DNA from: Lentisphaerota bacterium
Lineage (GTDB): Bacteria > Verrucomicrobiota > Kiritimatiellia > JAAZAB01
Reading direction: 5' to 3'
DNA: 5,994 nt
Assembly (NCBI GenBank): GCA_016199105.1
Contig: JACQHI010000059.1
Coordinates: 1-5,994 of the forward strand
Positions 1 to 5,347 of the stretch are shown here, piece after piece; positions within the stretch are counted from its first letter, which is position 1; each line of letters opens with the position of its first letter. Made by a program: the position numbers and the translations under genes. The notes under the pieces were generated by a model. It ran no database searches and was not told the DNA's origin. It worked only from the letters and a program-made list of their open reading frames with translations.

Positions 1-16
1 CGCGTGACCTCACGCG
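1..16. repeat. Short inverted repeat at the window edge
   Basis: The first 16 bases read CGCGTGA-CC-TCACGCG, two perfect 7-base arms around a 2-base centre. It lies about 40 bases before alaS and no T-run follows it, so it is not a classical terminator. It could be an operator or part of a longer repeat cut by the window edge. The rest of 17-54 has stops in the alaS frame and no recognisable gene. I see no strong promoter in this short stretch. Confidence 0.35.
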
Positions 17-54
17 GCGTCCAGGATTTATTCACGGCTGAGTAGCGATACCCC

Positions 55-1851
55 ATGAACGCATTGACGGCGGAACAATTACGCGCGCTGTACCTGGAGT
101 TTTTCGCGGCCAGGGGCCACCGGGTCATCTCGGGCAGCTCCCTGATCCCGCAGAACGATCCCACGGTCCTCTTCACCACGGCGGGCATGCACCCGCTGGT
201 GCCGTACATCCTCGGCGAGTCGCATCCGGCCGGACGCCGCCTGTGCAACTGCCAGAAGTGCATCCGCACCGGCGATATCGACAGCGTGGGCGACGCCGGC
301 CATCTGACGTTCTTCGAGATGCTCGGCAACTGGTCGCTCGGCGATTACTTCAAGGAGGAGGCCATCGCCTGGTCGTTCGAATTCCTGACCGGCCCGGCCG
401 GCCTCGGGTTTTCCGCGGAGCAGTTGTTCGTGACGGTGTTCCAGGGCGACGACCTCGTCCCGCCGGACGAGGAATCCGCCCGCCTCTGGAAAAAGCTGGG
501 CATCCCGGAACAACGGATATTCTTCCTGCCCAAGGCGGACAACTGGTGGGGGCCGGCCGGGCAGACCGGGCCCTGCGGACCCGACACCGAGATGTTCATC
601 GACATCGGGAAACCGGCGTGCGGCTCCGCCTGCCGGCCCGGGTGCGGCTGCGGCAAGTATTTCGAAATCTGGAACGACGTCTTCATGCAGTACGAGAAGA
701 CGGCGGACGGCCGGTACGCGCCGCTGAAGCAGAACAACGTGGATACCGGCATGGGCGTGGAGCGGACCATTGCCATGCTGCAGGGCAAGATGTCCGTCTA
801 TGAGACGGAGCTGTTCGCGCCGGTACTGGAGGCGCTCTCGGCGGGCAGCGGCAAGCGCATGGGCGAGTCGGAGACCGTCACGCGCGCCTTCCGGGTGATC
901 GCCGATCACCTGCGCAGCTCCGTCTTCATCCTCGGCGACGAGCAGGGCGTGGCGCCGGGGAACCTGGGGCAGGGGTATGTGCTGCGCCGGCTCATCCGCC
1001 GGTCGGTCCGCCACGCCAAGAAGCTCGGCCTGGCCGTCGGGTTCAGCCGGCCCATCGCCGAAAGCATCATCGGCCAATACAGCCGCGTGTATCCGGAACT
1101 GGAGAAACATCGCGAACGGATTCTGGGCGAGCTGGTCGGCGAGGAGGAGAAATTCGAGAAGACGCTCGCCCAGGGACTGCAGGAGCTGGGCAAGGTGCTC
1201 GCCCAGATGAAGGCGCATGCCCAGACGGTGGTCTCCGGCCGCATGGCGTTCCGGCTGTATGACACCTACGGGTTTCCGGTGGAATTCACCCGGGAAATCT
1301 GCCTTGAGGAGGGCCTCACCGTGGACCAGGCGGGGTTCGACCAGGCGTTCGCGAAGCACCAGGAACTGTCGCGGGCCGGCGCGGAGAAGGCCTTCAAGGG
1401 CGGGCTGGCGGATCATTCCGACGCCACCACGCGCTTGCACACCGCCACGCATCTGTTGCACCGCAGTCTTCAGCACGTGCTCGGCGGACACGTCCAGCAG
1501 AAGGGCTCCAACATCACGGCGGAGCGGCTGCGCTTCGATTTTTCGCACACGGCCAAAGTGACGCCGGACGAGTTGCAGCGGGTCGAGGCCATGGTGAACC
1601 AGGCGATCCGGGACGACCTTCCGGTCACGCTGGAACTGATGACGCTCGACGAGGCCCGGGCGTCCGGCGCCACGGCGCTCTTCACGGCCAAATACGGCGA
1701 GCAACTCAAGGTCTATTCCATCGGCGACTTTTCCAAGGAAGCCTGTGGCGGCCCGCACGTCGCGCGCACCAGCGAGCTGGGCAAGTTCCGCATCGTCAAG
1801 GAAGAGGCGTCCAGCGCCGGCGTCCGCCGCATCCGCGCGGTGCTGGAATAA
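55..1851 (+). CDS. alaS: Alanyl-tRNA synthetase, compact form (598 aa)
   Basis: This cytoplasmic class II synthetase joins alanine to tRNA-Ala and clears mischarged Ser/Gly-tRNA. The catalytic core is at the N-terminus: a Cys64-x-Cys66-xx-Cys69 cluster leads into the motif 2 region (TFFEMLGNWSLGDYFK, about 85-100), and motif 3 is DTGMGVER (230-237). An insertion with Cys189, 193, 197 and 199 precedes the EIWNDVFMQ segment. The editing domain keeps its zinc ligands in HTATH (462-466) and CGGPH (564-568), and the protein ends at the GVRRIRAV strand. Classical enzymes are about 870 residues. This one lacks the beta-barrel segment usually found before HTATH and the whole C-terminal C-Ala/DHHA1 region. 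The stop follows a natural domain boundary, so this looks like the compact family form and not a truncation. ATG 55 is the first in-frame start after an in-frame TAG at 43-45. No strong Shine-Dalgarno is visible. The long minus-strand open frame opposite is a shadow. Confidence 0.97.
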   Translation: MNALTAEQLRALYLEFFAARGHRVISGSSLIPQNDPTVLFTTAGMHPLVPYILGESHPAGRRLCNCQKCIRTGDIDSVGDAGHLTFFEMLGNWSLGDYFKEEAIAWSFEFLTGPAGLGFSAEQLFVTVFQGDDLVPPDEESARLWKKLGIPEQRIFFLPKADNWWGPAGQTGPCGPDTEMFIDIGKPACGSACRPGCGCGKYFEIWNDVFMQYEKTADGRYAPLKQNNVDTGMGVERTIAMLQGKMSVYETELFAPVLEALSAGSGKRMGESETVTRAFRVIADHLRSSVFILGDEQGVAPGNLGQGYVLRRLIRRSVRHAKKLGLAVGFSRPIAESIIGQYSRVYPELEKHRERILGELVGEEEKFEKTLAQGLQELGKVLAQMKAHAQTVVSGRMAFRLYDTYGFPVEFTREICLEEGLTVDQAGFDQAFAKHQELSRAGAEKAFKGGLADHSDATTRLHTATHLLHRSLQHVLGGHVQQKGSNITAERLRFDFSHTAKVTPDELQRVEAMVNQAIRDDLPVTLELMTLDEARASGATALFTAKYGEQLKVYSIGDFSKEACGGPHVARTSELGKFRIVKEEASSAGVRRIRAVLE

Positions 1852-1875
1852 GAGAACCATGAAGCTTGCTCAAGA

Positions 1876-1931
1876 GGTCCCAGTTGGAACTGGGACCCAC
1901 GTGGGTCCCGACTCCGATCGGGACCTATCGG
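1876..1931. repeat. Cluster of overlapping GGTCCC palindromes (REP-like)
   Basis: At least three dyads overlap in 56 bases. GGTCCCAGTT/AACTGGGACC (1876-1885 and 1888-1897) have a 2-base centre. A perfect 18-base palindrome, GGGACCCACGTGGGTCCC, spans 1892-1909. GGTCCCGA/TCGGGACC (1904-1911 and 1918-1925) flank a 6-base loop. A weaker pair, CCGAT/ATCGG, extends to 1931. The arms share sequence, so several mutually exclusive hairpins can form. No T-run follows, so it is not an obvious intrinsic terminator, although strong RNA structure here could protect the alaS 3' end or attenuate readthrough. I infer a dispersed intergenic repeat of the host genome. Confidence 0.72.
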
Positions 1932-1957
1932 GGATCCACAGCGTTGAGGAGTGAAGA

Positions 1958-2857
1958 ATGAAACAATTCTTTTGCATGACTTTCATTCTGTTAATCGCTG
2001 CAGGATGTGTAACAAGAATCGACACGGCTGTGTTGGAATCATATCTGGACAAGGACATGAGGAGGCAAACGCCTGAGGACCTGCGGAAGCCAAAACCTGA
2101 TGACTTGGTACGGATCCTTCGATCCGTAAACGGAGGGGAAGAAGAGGGGCATATGCTAGAAGGGAAGGGATTTTCTTCTCGACTTTATCATGAACCTTGG
2201 TATGTCTGGAAGCTGCAAAGTGGCAGGGCAACACGATACGTCGTCTATGTGTTGCGTGAAGTGGGTGATATCCCTGGACAGGATTTGGCGGAAGTATACC
2301 TGTTTGACCGCAAAGGAAAGAGTATCTGTTCGTGGCTGTTTTCCACGGGGTGGCGGATTGCCATGAAAAACGCAAAGTTTTCCCGTTTTGATCCACTTAA
2401 TACGGACGTTCTGACCGTAGAGACTGTTGCTAATGTCGGTGGGGGGGATGTGGCAAAACAGCTCTTTGCATTCTCCGGCGACTCGTTGAGATTCATCCGG
2501 GCGGAAGATTCAAAAGGCGGCCTGATCAGCAACAATTATATATTCCCCAATTTCACTCTCGGAATATCCATCCAGGCAGAGTCAGACCAGGAATGGATTA
2601 AACTATTGACGTCAAAAAATGCCGTGGACGTGCTTGGGGCCTTGATGTATTTCGCCGGCAAACACATTGATCCTTCTCTGTCGTCTTCGGAAATTCAATT
2701 TGTGGACAAGGACCAGGCCAAGCTGTTCAACAGGCTCATGCAGAACAAGGAGATTCAGGCTTTGATTGAGAAGCATTGTCAATCGGCGAACCCGTGGATA
2801 GCCGAAACGGCTCGAATGGCGTGGAAGCAACAGGGCAAAGGATCGTCTCGTCCATGA
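1958..2857 (+). CDS. Predicted lipoprotein, function unknown (299 aa)
   Basis: I do not recognise the family. The N-terminus is a lipoprotein signal peptide: Lys2, a hydrophobic stretch 4-15, and a lipobox ending I-A-A-G-Cys17. Export by Sec, lipid attachment at Cys17 and membrane anchoring are therefore likely. The mature part is mixed alpha/beta to about residue 190. After that come helical segments (about 207-227 and 245-290), the last reading NPWIAETARMAW, which resembles a HEAT/ARM-like helical pair; this is only a resemblance. Start ATG 1958 is backed by GAGGAG at 1946-1951. The gene is visibly less GC-rich and uses more A/T-ending codons than alaS or the transporter, which hints at separate ancestry. 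A run of seven G (2441-2447) lies in the frame. The stop overlaps a following small open frame as ATGA (2854-2857). Confidence 0.85.
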   Translation: MKQFFCMTFILLIAAGCVTRIDTAVLESYLDKDMRRQTPEDLRKPKPDDLVRILRSVNGGEEEGHMLEGKGFSSRLYHEPWYVWKLQSGRATRYVVYVLREVGDIPGQDLAEVYLFDRKGKSICSWLFSTGWRIAMKNAKFSRFDPLNTDVLTVETVANVGGGDVAKQLFAFSGDSLRFIRAEDSKGGLISNNYIFPNFTLGISIQAESDQEWIKLLTSKNAVDVLGALMYFAGKHIDPSLSSSEIQFVDKDQAKLFNRLMQNKEIQALIEKHCQSANPWIAETARMAWKQQGKGSSRP

Positions 2858-2934
2858 AGCGGGCATACTCCTTTGCGAACAGCCGGGCTTGGATTTTCGT
2901 TGCTGCGGAGGTGCAGGCGTGCAAGTTGCCCTGA
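2854..2934 (+). pseudogene. Relic (or 26-aa leader) copied from the basic-protein gene at 5008
   Basis: This 26-codon frame starts MKRAYSFANSRAWI. The complete gene at 5008 starts MKRTYTFAKSRGWI: 10 of 14 residues are identical, and 37 of 42 bases match (2854-2895 against 5008-5049). After that only a loose match remains, with CKLP here against IRLP there at nearly the same spacing, and then a TGA at 2932-2934. The full relative has 97 residues, so this looks like a 5' remnant. It keeps the same ATGA overlap with the gene before it. Its last 16 bases overlap the start of the transporter gene, and it contains that gene's Shine-Dalgarno. It may still be translated as a coupling leader. Homology to the 5008 gene is seen directly; loss of function is inferred. 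Confidence 0.6.
2907..2912 (+). promoter_or_regulatory. Shine-Dalgarno that fixes the transporter start
   Basis: GGAGGT lies 6 bases before GTG 2919. It favours this GTG over the TTG at 2889, from which the open frame could also be read. The TTG has no such site, and its extra ten residues are polar and Cys/Gly-rich, unlike a membrane protein start. The site lies inside the relic frame 2854-2934. Confidence 0.7.
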
Positions 2935-3788
2935 TCCTGGCTTTCGGGTCCAGAATGGCCAATGCCGTCATGGCCGTGGCGTCGAAGGGCGCGGAGCGCA
3001 GCCGGTGCCGTCTCGCTCCGTATTCCACCATTGCCCTTGGCACGGCCGGCGCGACCGCGTTCGCCGTGGCTCTGAAGATGCGGGCGGACTGGAGTTCATG
3101 GGCTCTCTGGGTTTTTGGCATCGTCATGGGCGTGCTGTTCCTGGCCGCTGTCGCGAGCATGCTGAGAGCCAACCGCGTCTGGAATCCTTCCATGGTCTGG
3201 TCCGCCGCGAACATGGCGTTTGTCATGCCCATTCTCCTGAGCGCGCTCACACTGGGGGAAGCGTTGCGCTGGACGGATGCCGTGATCGCCGTTGGACTGC
3301 TGGTCATGCTCATGGGTTTGGCCGATTCCAAGGGCGCTGCCGCATCCAATCCTACAGCATCCCCATTTCCCCCGAAGCGCGGGTTTATTCTCGCGGCCGT
3401 CTTCGTCACGAACGGCCTGTTGATGTACGGGCTCAAGCTCTTTGGCGTGCTGTTGCCCGGAGCGAAACCCTCTTGCCTGGTGGCCATCATGTACGGCAGT
3501 GGCGCGGTGGCGGCGTTGGGACTTCTTGCCGTACGGGGACCCTTCCGGTTTTCCCGGGCGGAAACCGGCTGGGGACTGGCGACCGGCGGCGCCACGAGCG
3601 CAGCGGTCCTGGCGCTCCTGCCGGCGATGCAACTGCCGGCCGCTGTCGCCTTCCCGACCATCCAGGGCACCGCGCTCGTGGGCGGCGTTCTCCTGTGCGC
3701 CCTCTTTTTCCGGGAGCGCCTGACCGCCCGCAAACTCGGCGCTCTTCTTTGCGGCCTCGCCGCGATGGTGCTCGTGGGAATGAGGTGA
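2919..3788 (+). CDS. DMT superfamily / EamA-type membrane transporter (289 aa)
   Basis: A polytopic inner-membrane protein with about ten hydrophobic helices, near residues 3-21, 35-52, 62-81, 89-108, 118-135, 155-172, 185-204, 218-236, 242-264 and 272-288. It has the two-fold internal repeat of drug/metabolite transporters. Each half ends in the EamA pattern of a helix, a short (G/R)E loop and a Gly-rich last helix: PILLSALTLGEALRWTD then GLLVMLMGL, and later FFRERLTARKLG then GLAAMVLVGM. A proline-rich linker (about 140-153) joins the halves. Members export or import small metabolites such as amino acids or drugs; the substrate cannot be read from sequence. Start GTG 2919 is chosen for its GGAGGT. 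The gene overlaps the relic frame by 16 bases, so translation may be coupled to the lipoprotein gene upstream. Its composition is GC-rich, unlike the lipoprotein gene. The minus-strand open frames opposite are shadows. Confidence 0.88.
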   Translation: MQVALILAFGSRMANAVMAVASKGAERSRCRLAPYSTIALGTAGATAFAVALKMRADWSSWALWVFGIVMGVLFLAAVASMLRANRVWNPSMVWSAANMAFVMPILLSALTLGEALRWTDAVIAVGLLVMLMGLADSKGAAASNPTASPFPPKRGFILAAVFVTNGLLMYGLKLFGVLLPGAKPSCLVAIMYGSGAVAALGLLAVRGPFRFSRAETGWGLATGGATSAAVLALLPAMQLPAAVAFPTIQGTALVGGVLLCALFFRERLTARKLGALLCGLAAMVLVGMR

Positions 3789-3835
3789 GATCCTCTCCAG
3801 CCTGACAGAGCCTGATCGTAGGCCTCGCGTCCCAA

Positions 3836-3949
3836 TCATATTATCCTAAACATGTCGCACTCGTCAAAATCGCCGAGTTGCAGGCTTTGTCCGATGGCAT
3901 GGATTTGGATAAGGCCGAGGTAAACCAAAAGAAACAATGTCTTTTTCAT
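3836..3949 (-). CDS. Possible secreted micro-protein or 5' stub of a lost secreted-protein gene (37 aa)
   Basis: On the minus strand an ATG at 3949-3947 opens 37 codons ending in TGA at 3838-3836. The first 18 residues look like a signal peptide: Met-Lys-Lys, then the hydrophobic run TLFLLVYLGLIQ, then IHA before IGQ as a possible signal peptidase I site. The remaining roughly 19 residues contain SLQLGDFDECDM and one cysteine. GGCGGA lies 9 bases before the ATG, a modest Shine-Dalgarno, and a promoter-like pair is placed correctly upstream. The frame stays open beyond the stop, but it then runs antisense to the transporter gene. The best reading is either a genuine small exported peptide or the first codons of a larger gene whose body was lost by recombination. 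No family is recognised. Confidence 0.4.
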   Translation of the reverse strand: MKKTLFLLVYLGLIQIHAIGQSLQLGDFDECDMFRII

Positions 3950-4007
3950 GGTGTTTTGTCCGCCGGTTTTCAGCGAATGTACCTGCGTGTCGAGTTCGTT
4001 TTTTGGA

Positions 4008-4036
4008 AAATTAGAGAAAACTCAGGGTGCTGTCAA
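4008..4036 (-). promoter_or_regulatory. Candidate sigma-70 promoter for the minus-strand micro-protein
   Basis: Read on the minus strand, a perfect -35 TTGACA (4036-4031) is followed after exactly 17 bases by TAATTT (4013-4008). The -10 matches the consensus at the first, second and last positions. Transcription would start near 4001, giving a leader of about 50 bases before the ATG at 3949. The geometry is ideal but the -10 is weak, and the match is by eye only. Confidence 0.42.
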
Positions 4037-4125
4037 CTGTGGTCTTCCTGCCGAGGACGCATCGGGCGCATAGCAGATCCATAGGGCCACTGGTAGGCTC
4101 TTGTTCAGGATGGGGTTGTCCGTCA

Positions 4126-4191
4126 TTGTGGTGCGGGCGTCCCGCCTGCTTTCCATGCCCAATACCGGCAGGCGGGACGCCTGCACCACAA
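4126..4191. repeat. Large stem-loop repeat (REP-like, GTGGTGC-GGCGTCCCGCCTGC type)
   Basis: Two 24-base arms (4126-4149 and 4168-4191) are reverse complements except at 4135/4182, which would still pair as G-U in RNA. The loop is 18 bases (4150-4167). The complementarity resumes outside a 2-base bulge (CCGT at 4120-4123 against ACGG at 4191-4194). Each arm can also fold on itself, for example GCAGGC-GGGAC-GCCTGC on the right. I recall nearly identical GC-rich pairs scattered between genes in Kiritimatiellota/Verrucomicrobiota-like genomes; that link is memory, not a search. Without a T-run it is not a typical terminator. Every open frame crossing it is an artefact. Confidence 0.85.
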
Positions 4192-4287
4192 CGGAACGGC
4201 AAACTATCCTTGAGTTCCCTTTCTTTGTGCGAACAACCTCTACGGAACTGACATGCGCCTGGAGTGACGCGCGGATCTGCTTTGCAG

Positions 4288-4316
4288 TTGACTTATCGTC
4301 ATCCGTACCCCATTAA
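4288..4316 (+). promoter_or_regulatory. Weak candidate promoter for the nucleotidyltransferase unit
   Basis: TTGACT (4288-4293) is followed after 17 bases by CATTAA (4311-4316), or after 18 by ATTAAT. The -35 is good and the -10 poor. If used, the leader before ATG 4346 would be only about 20 bases. By-eye call. Confidence 0.25.
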
Positions 4317-4345
4317 TTGCCAACAATGGATGCGGAATACACGAC

Positions 4346-5011
4346 ATGACCTACAGCCGATTCAGTCAGGCGCTGGAAGAAGCCCTTCGCCTTCTTGTGA
4401 AGCGGTGTCCGAGGCTGGTCCGGTTGTGCTACTGGGCGGGCACATCCTGTATTTCGATGGAAGAATTGCAGCATCGGCAGTCCTTCGATTTGGATTTTCA
4501 TACGCGGAAGGCTTTAATGGACGTGCGCCCGATCCTGGCGGAAATTCGAAAAGCTTTTCCGGGCAAGTTGACCGTCGTTCAGGCTCCCGATGAATTCGGG
4601 TCCGGCTTCAGGGGGCTGTTCAAATTGCCGGGACATCGGACGATCGCGCTGGAGGTGCTGTCCAATTATGAAGATGTCGCGCAACACGATCTCGTTCCCT
4701 CTTCAAGGGTGCGCGGTATTCACCGGGTATCCCTGGCCCGATATCTGGCGGACAAAATTCAGTGCGTGGCCGAACGCTCGGAAGCCCGCGACCTGGTGGA
4801 TATTCGGGCCGTGATACGACGCTATCCGGCGATGAAAGCCGCGGCCCACAAGTGGTTGGGCGAGCAAGACGGGCTTCTTATGGCCGAACGACTGACGGGT
4901 TGGACGGACAAAGCCATTCGGGAAGACCTGGAAGCCTACAAGGATGTCCGGGTTGGCGATGCCCTGGAAGCGAGGGACATGCTGTTGGAATGGTTGAAAG
5001 AACGTTCATGA
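4346..5011 (+). CDS. AbiEii/AbiGii-like nucleotidyltransferase, probable toxin (221 aa)
   Basis: The sequence matches the AbiEii/AbiGii (DUF1814-type) nucleotidyltransferase fold. Gly32-Thr33 is followed by His43-Arg44-x-Ser46-x-Asp48-Leu-Asp50-Phe, the G(S/T)...HR.S.DxD metal-binding signature. Glu103 in the strand RTIALEVL is a candidate third carboxylate. Lys137 and the later R148-D149-xx-D152 match the family's K...RD..D pattern. Known members are cytoplasmic toxins of AbiE-type phage-defence toxin-antitoxin systems that modify RNA using NTPs. Toxicity here is inference. At 221 residues it is at the short end. The canonical partner AbiEi (winged-helix antitoxin) is expected upstream but is absent, since only intergenic DNA precedes. 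Instead a small basic gene follows with an ATGA overlap. ATG 4346 is the first usable start after an in-frame TGA at 4289-4291. Its Shine-Dalgarno (GCGGAA) is weak. Confidence 0.8.
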   Translation: MTYSRFSQALEEALRLLVKRCPRLVRLCYWAGTSCISMEELQHRQSFDLDFHTRKALMDVRPILAEIRKAFPGKLTVVQAPDEFGSGFRGLFKLPGHRTIALEVLSNYEDVAQHDLVPSSRVRGIHRVSLARYLADKIQCVAERSEARDLVDIRAVIRRYPAMKAAAHKWLGEQDGLLMAERLTGWTDKAIREDLEAYKDVRVGDALEARDMLLEWLKERS

Positions 5012-5301
5012 AGCGCACATACACCTTTGCGAAAAGCCGGGGTTGGATTCGATGCGTGTTGCCGACGGGGCGCGAGATACGGCTGCCCGTTTTTCAGGGA
5101 ATCCTGAAACATCCGACGGCGGAAGCCCTGCCGGCCTTGTTGAAGCATCCCGCCACGGCGCGCAAGTACACCCGCGAAGCGTTGCGGGTGGCTTCCTGGC
5201 CTGTGTTGCGGCAGTTTCCATCGTCCTGGCTCAAGACCTGCATGAAAACAACCCCGCTCCGGCCGGGACGCCGGAAAGCCCTTGATTTCATGCTGTCCTG
5301 A
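5008..5301 (+). CDS. Small basic protein partnered with the nucleotidyltransferase (97 aa)
   Basis: Not recognised. By my count it has about 20 Lys/Arg against 4 Asp/Glu, so it is strongly cationic and could bind nucleic acid. There is no signal peptide or membrane helix. The N-terminus, MKRTYTFAKSRGWIRCVLP, suggests a short beta-hairpin. Residues about 37-75 look helical, and the C-terminal tail is rich in Arg/Lys (PLRPGRRKAL). The ATG overlaps the stop of the nucleotidyltransferase gene (ATGA), so the two are almost certainly translated together, the arrangement expected of a toxin and its antitoxin or accessory factor. A degraded copy of its first codons occurs at 2854, behind another gene and with the same ATGA overlap. 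That supports it being a real, once duplicated gene. An antitoxin role is inference from position only. It could equally be a substrate-targeting subunit. Confidence 0.72.
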   Translation: MKRTYTFAKSRGWIRCVLPTGREIRLPVFQGILKHPTAEALPALLKHPATARKYTREALRVASWPVLRQFPSSWLKTCMKTTPLRPGRRKALDFMLS

Positions 5302-5310
5302 CGCTATCAA
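5282..5310 (+). promoter_or_regulatory. Candidate promoter for mtnP
   Basis: TTGATT (5282-5287) and TATCAA (5305-5310) are separated by 17 bases, each matching 4 of 6 consensus positions. The -35 lies inside the end of the small basic gene. A start near 5317 would give a leader of about 30 bases. mtnP could also be read through from the upstream unit. By-eye call. Confidence 0.25.
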
Positions 5311-5347
5311 TCGGAAGTCAAACAGCTTAAATAAGGGAGCTTTAACC

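Larger units (their letters stand above)
3789..4345. other. 557-base intergenic stretch without an established gene
   Basis: No plus-strand frame here looks like a protein. The candidates translate the stem-loop repeat or random sequence. It holds a possible minus-strand micro-protein (3836-3949), a candidate promoter for it (4008-4036), the large inverted repeat (4126-4191) and a weak candidate promoter before the nucleotidyltransferase gene. I see no intrinsic terminator after the transporter gene, and nothing recognisable in 4037-4120 or 4200-4285. Confidence 0.6.

Noticed and set aside
79..1860. 593-codon minus-strand open frame opposite alaS
   Set aside because: It is the antisense of a certain alaS gene in GC-rich DNA. 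Its product is low-complexity and rich in Arg/Ala/Gly/Pro, with no domain.
2790..2857. Possible similarity between the lipoprotein C-terminus and the NTase C-terminus ahead of the two ATGA junctions
   Set aside because: The loose match (ARMAW..KGSS against ARDMLLEWLKERS) is too weak to separate from chance. I do not claim the lipoprotein gene is a chimera.
2889..2918. TTG 2889 as transporter start
   Set aside because: It lacks a Shine-Dalgarno and adds ten polar/Cys-Gly residues before the first helix. GTG 2919 has GGAGGT at ideal spacing.
2873..3805. Second plus-strand frame through the transporter gene
   Set aside because: It is a frame-shifted shadow with Arg/Gly-rich nonsense and no hydrophobic helices.
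2612..3835. 407-codon minus-strand open frame opposite the transporter and lipoprotein genes
   Set aside because: The plus strand has the clear ten-helix EamA pattern with a good Shine-Dalgarno. The minus product is basic and low-complexity and also crosses two unrelated genes.
4126..4191. Inverted repeat as CRISPR, attachment site or intrinsic terminator
   Set aside because: There is a single pair of arms with no spacer-repeat array, no adjacent integrase and no T-run.
3878..4316. Plus-strand small open frames in the intergenic stretch
   Set aside because: They have no start signals, and those crossing 4126-4191 simply translate the inverted repeat.
5302..5347. SAM or other riboswitch before the methionine-salvage gene mtnP
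   Set aside because: Only 46 bases are available, and no aptamer-like pairing beyond a 5-bp TTAAA/TTTAA match is visible.
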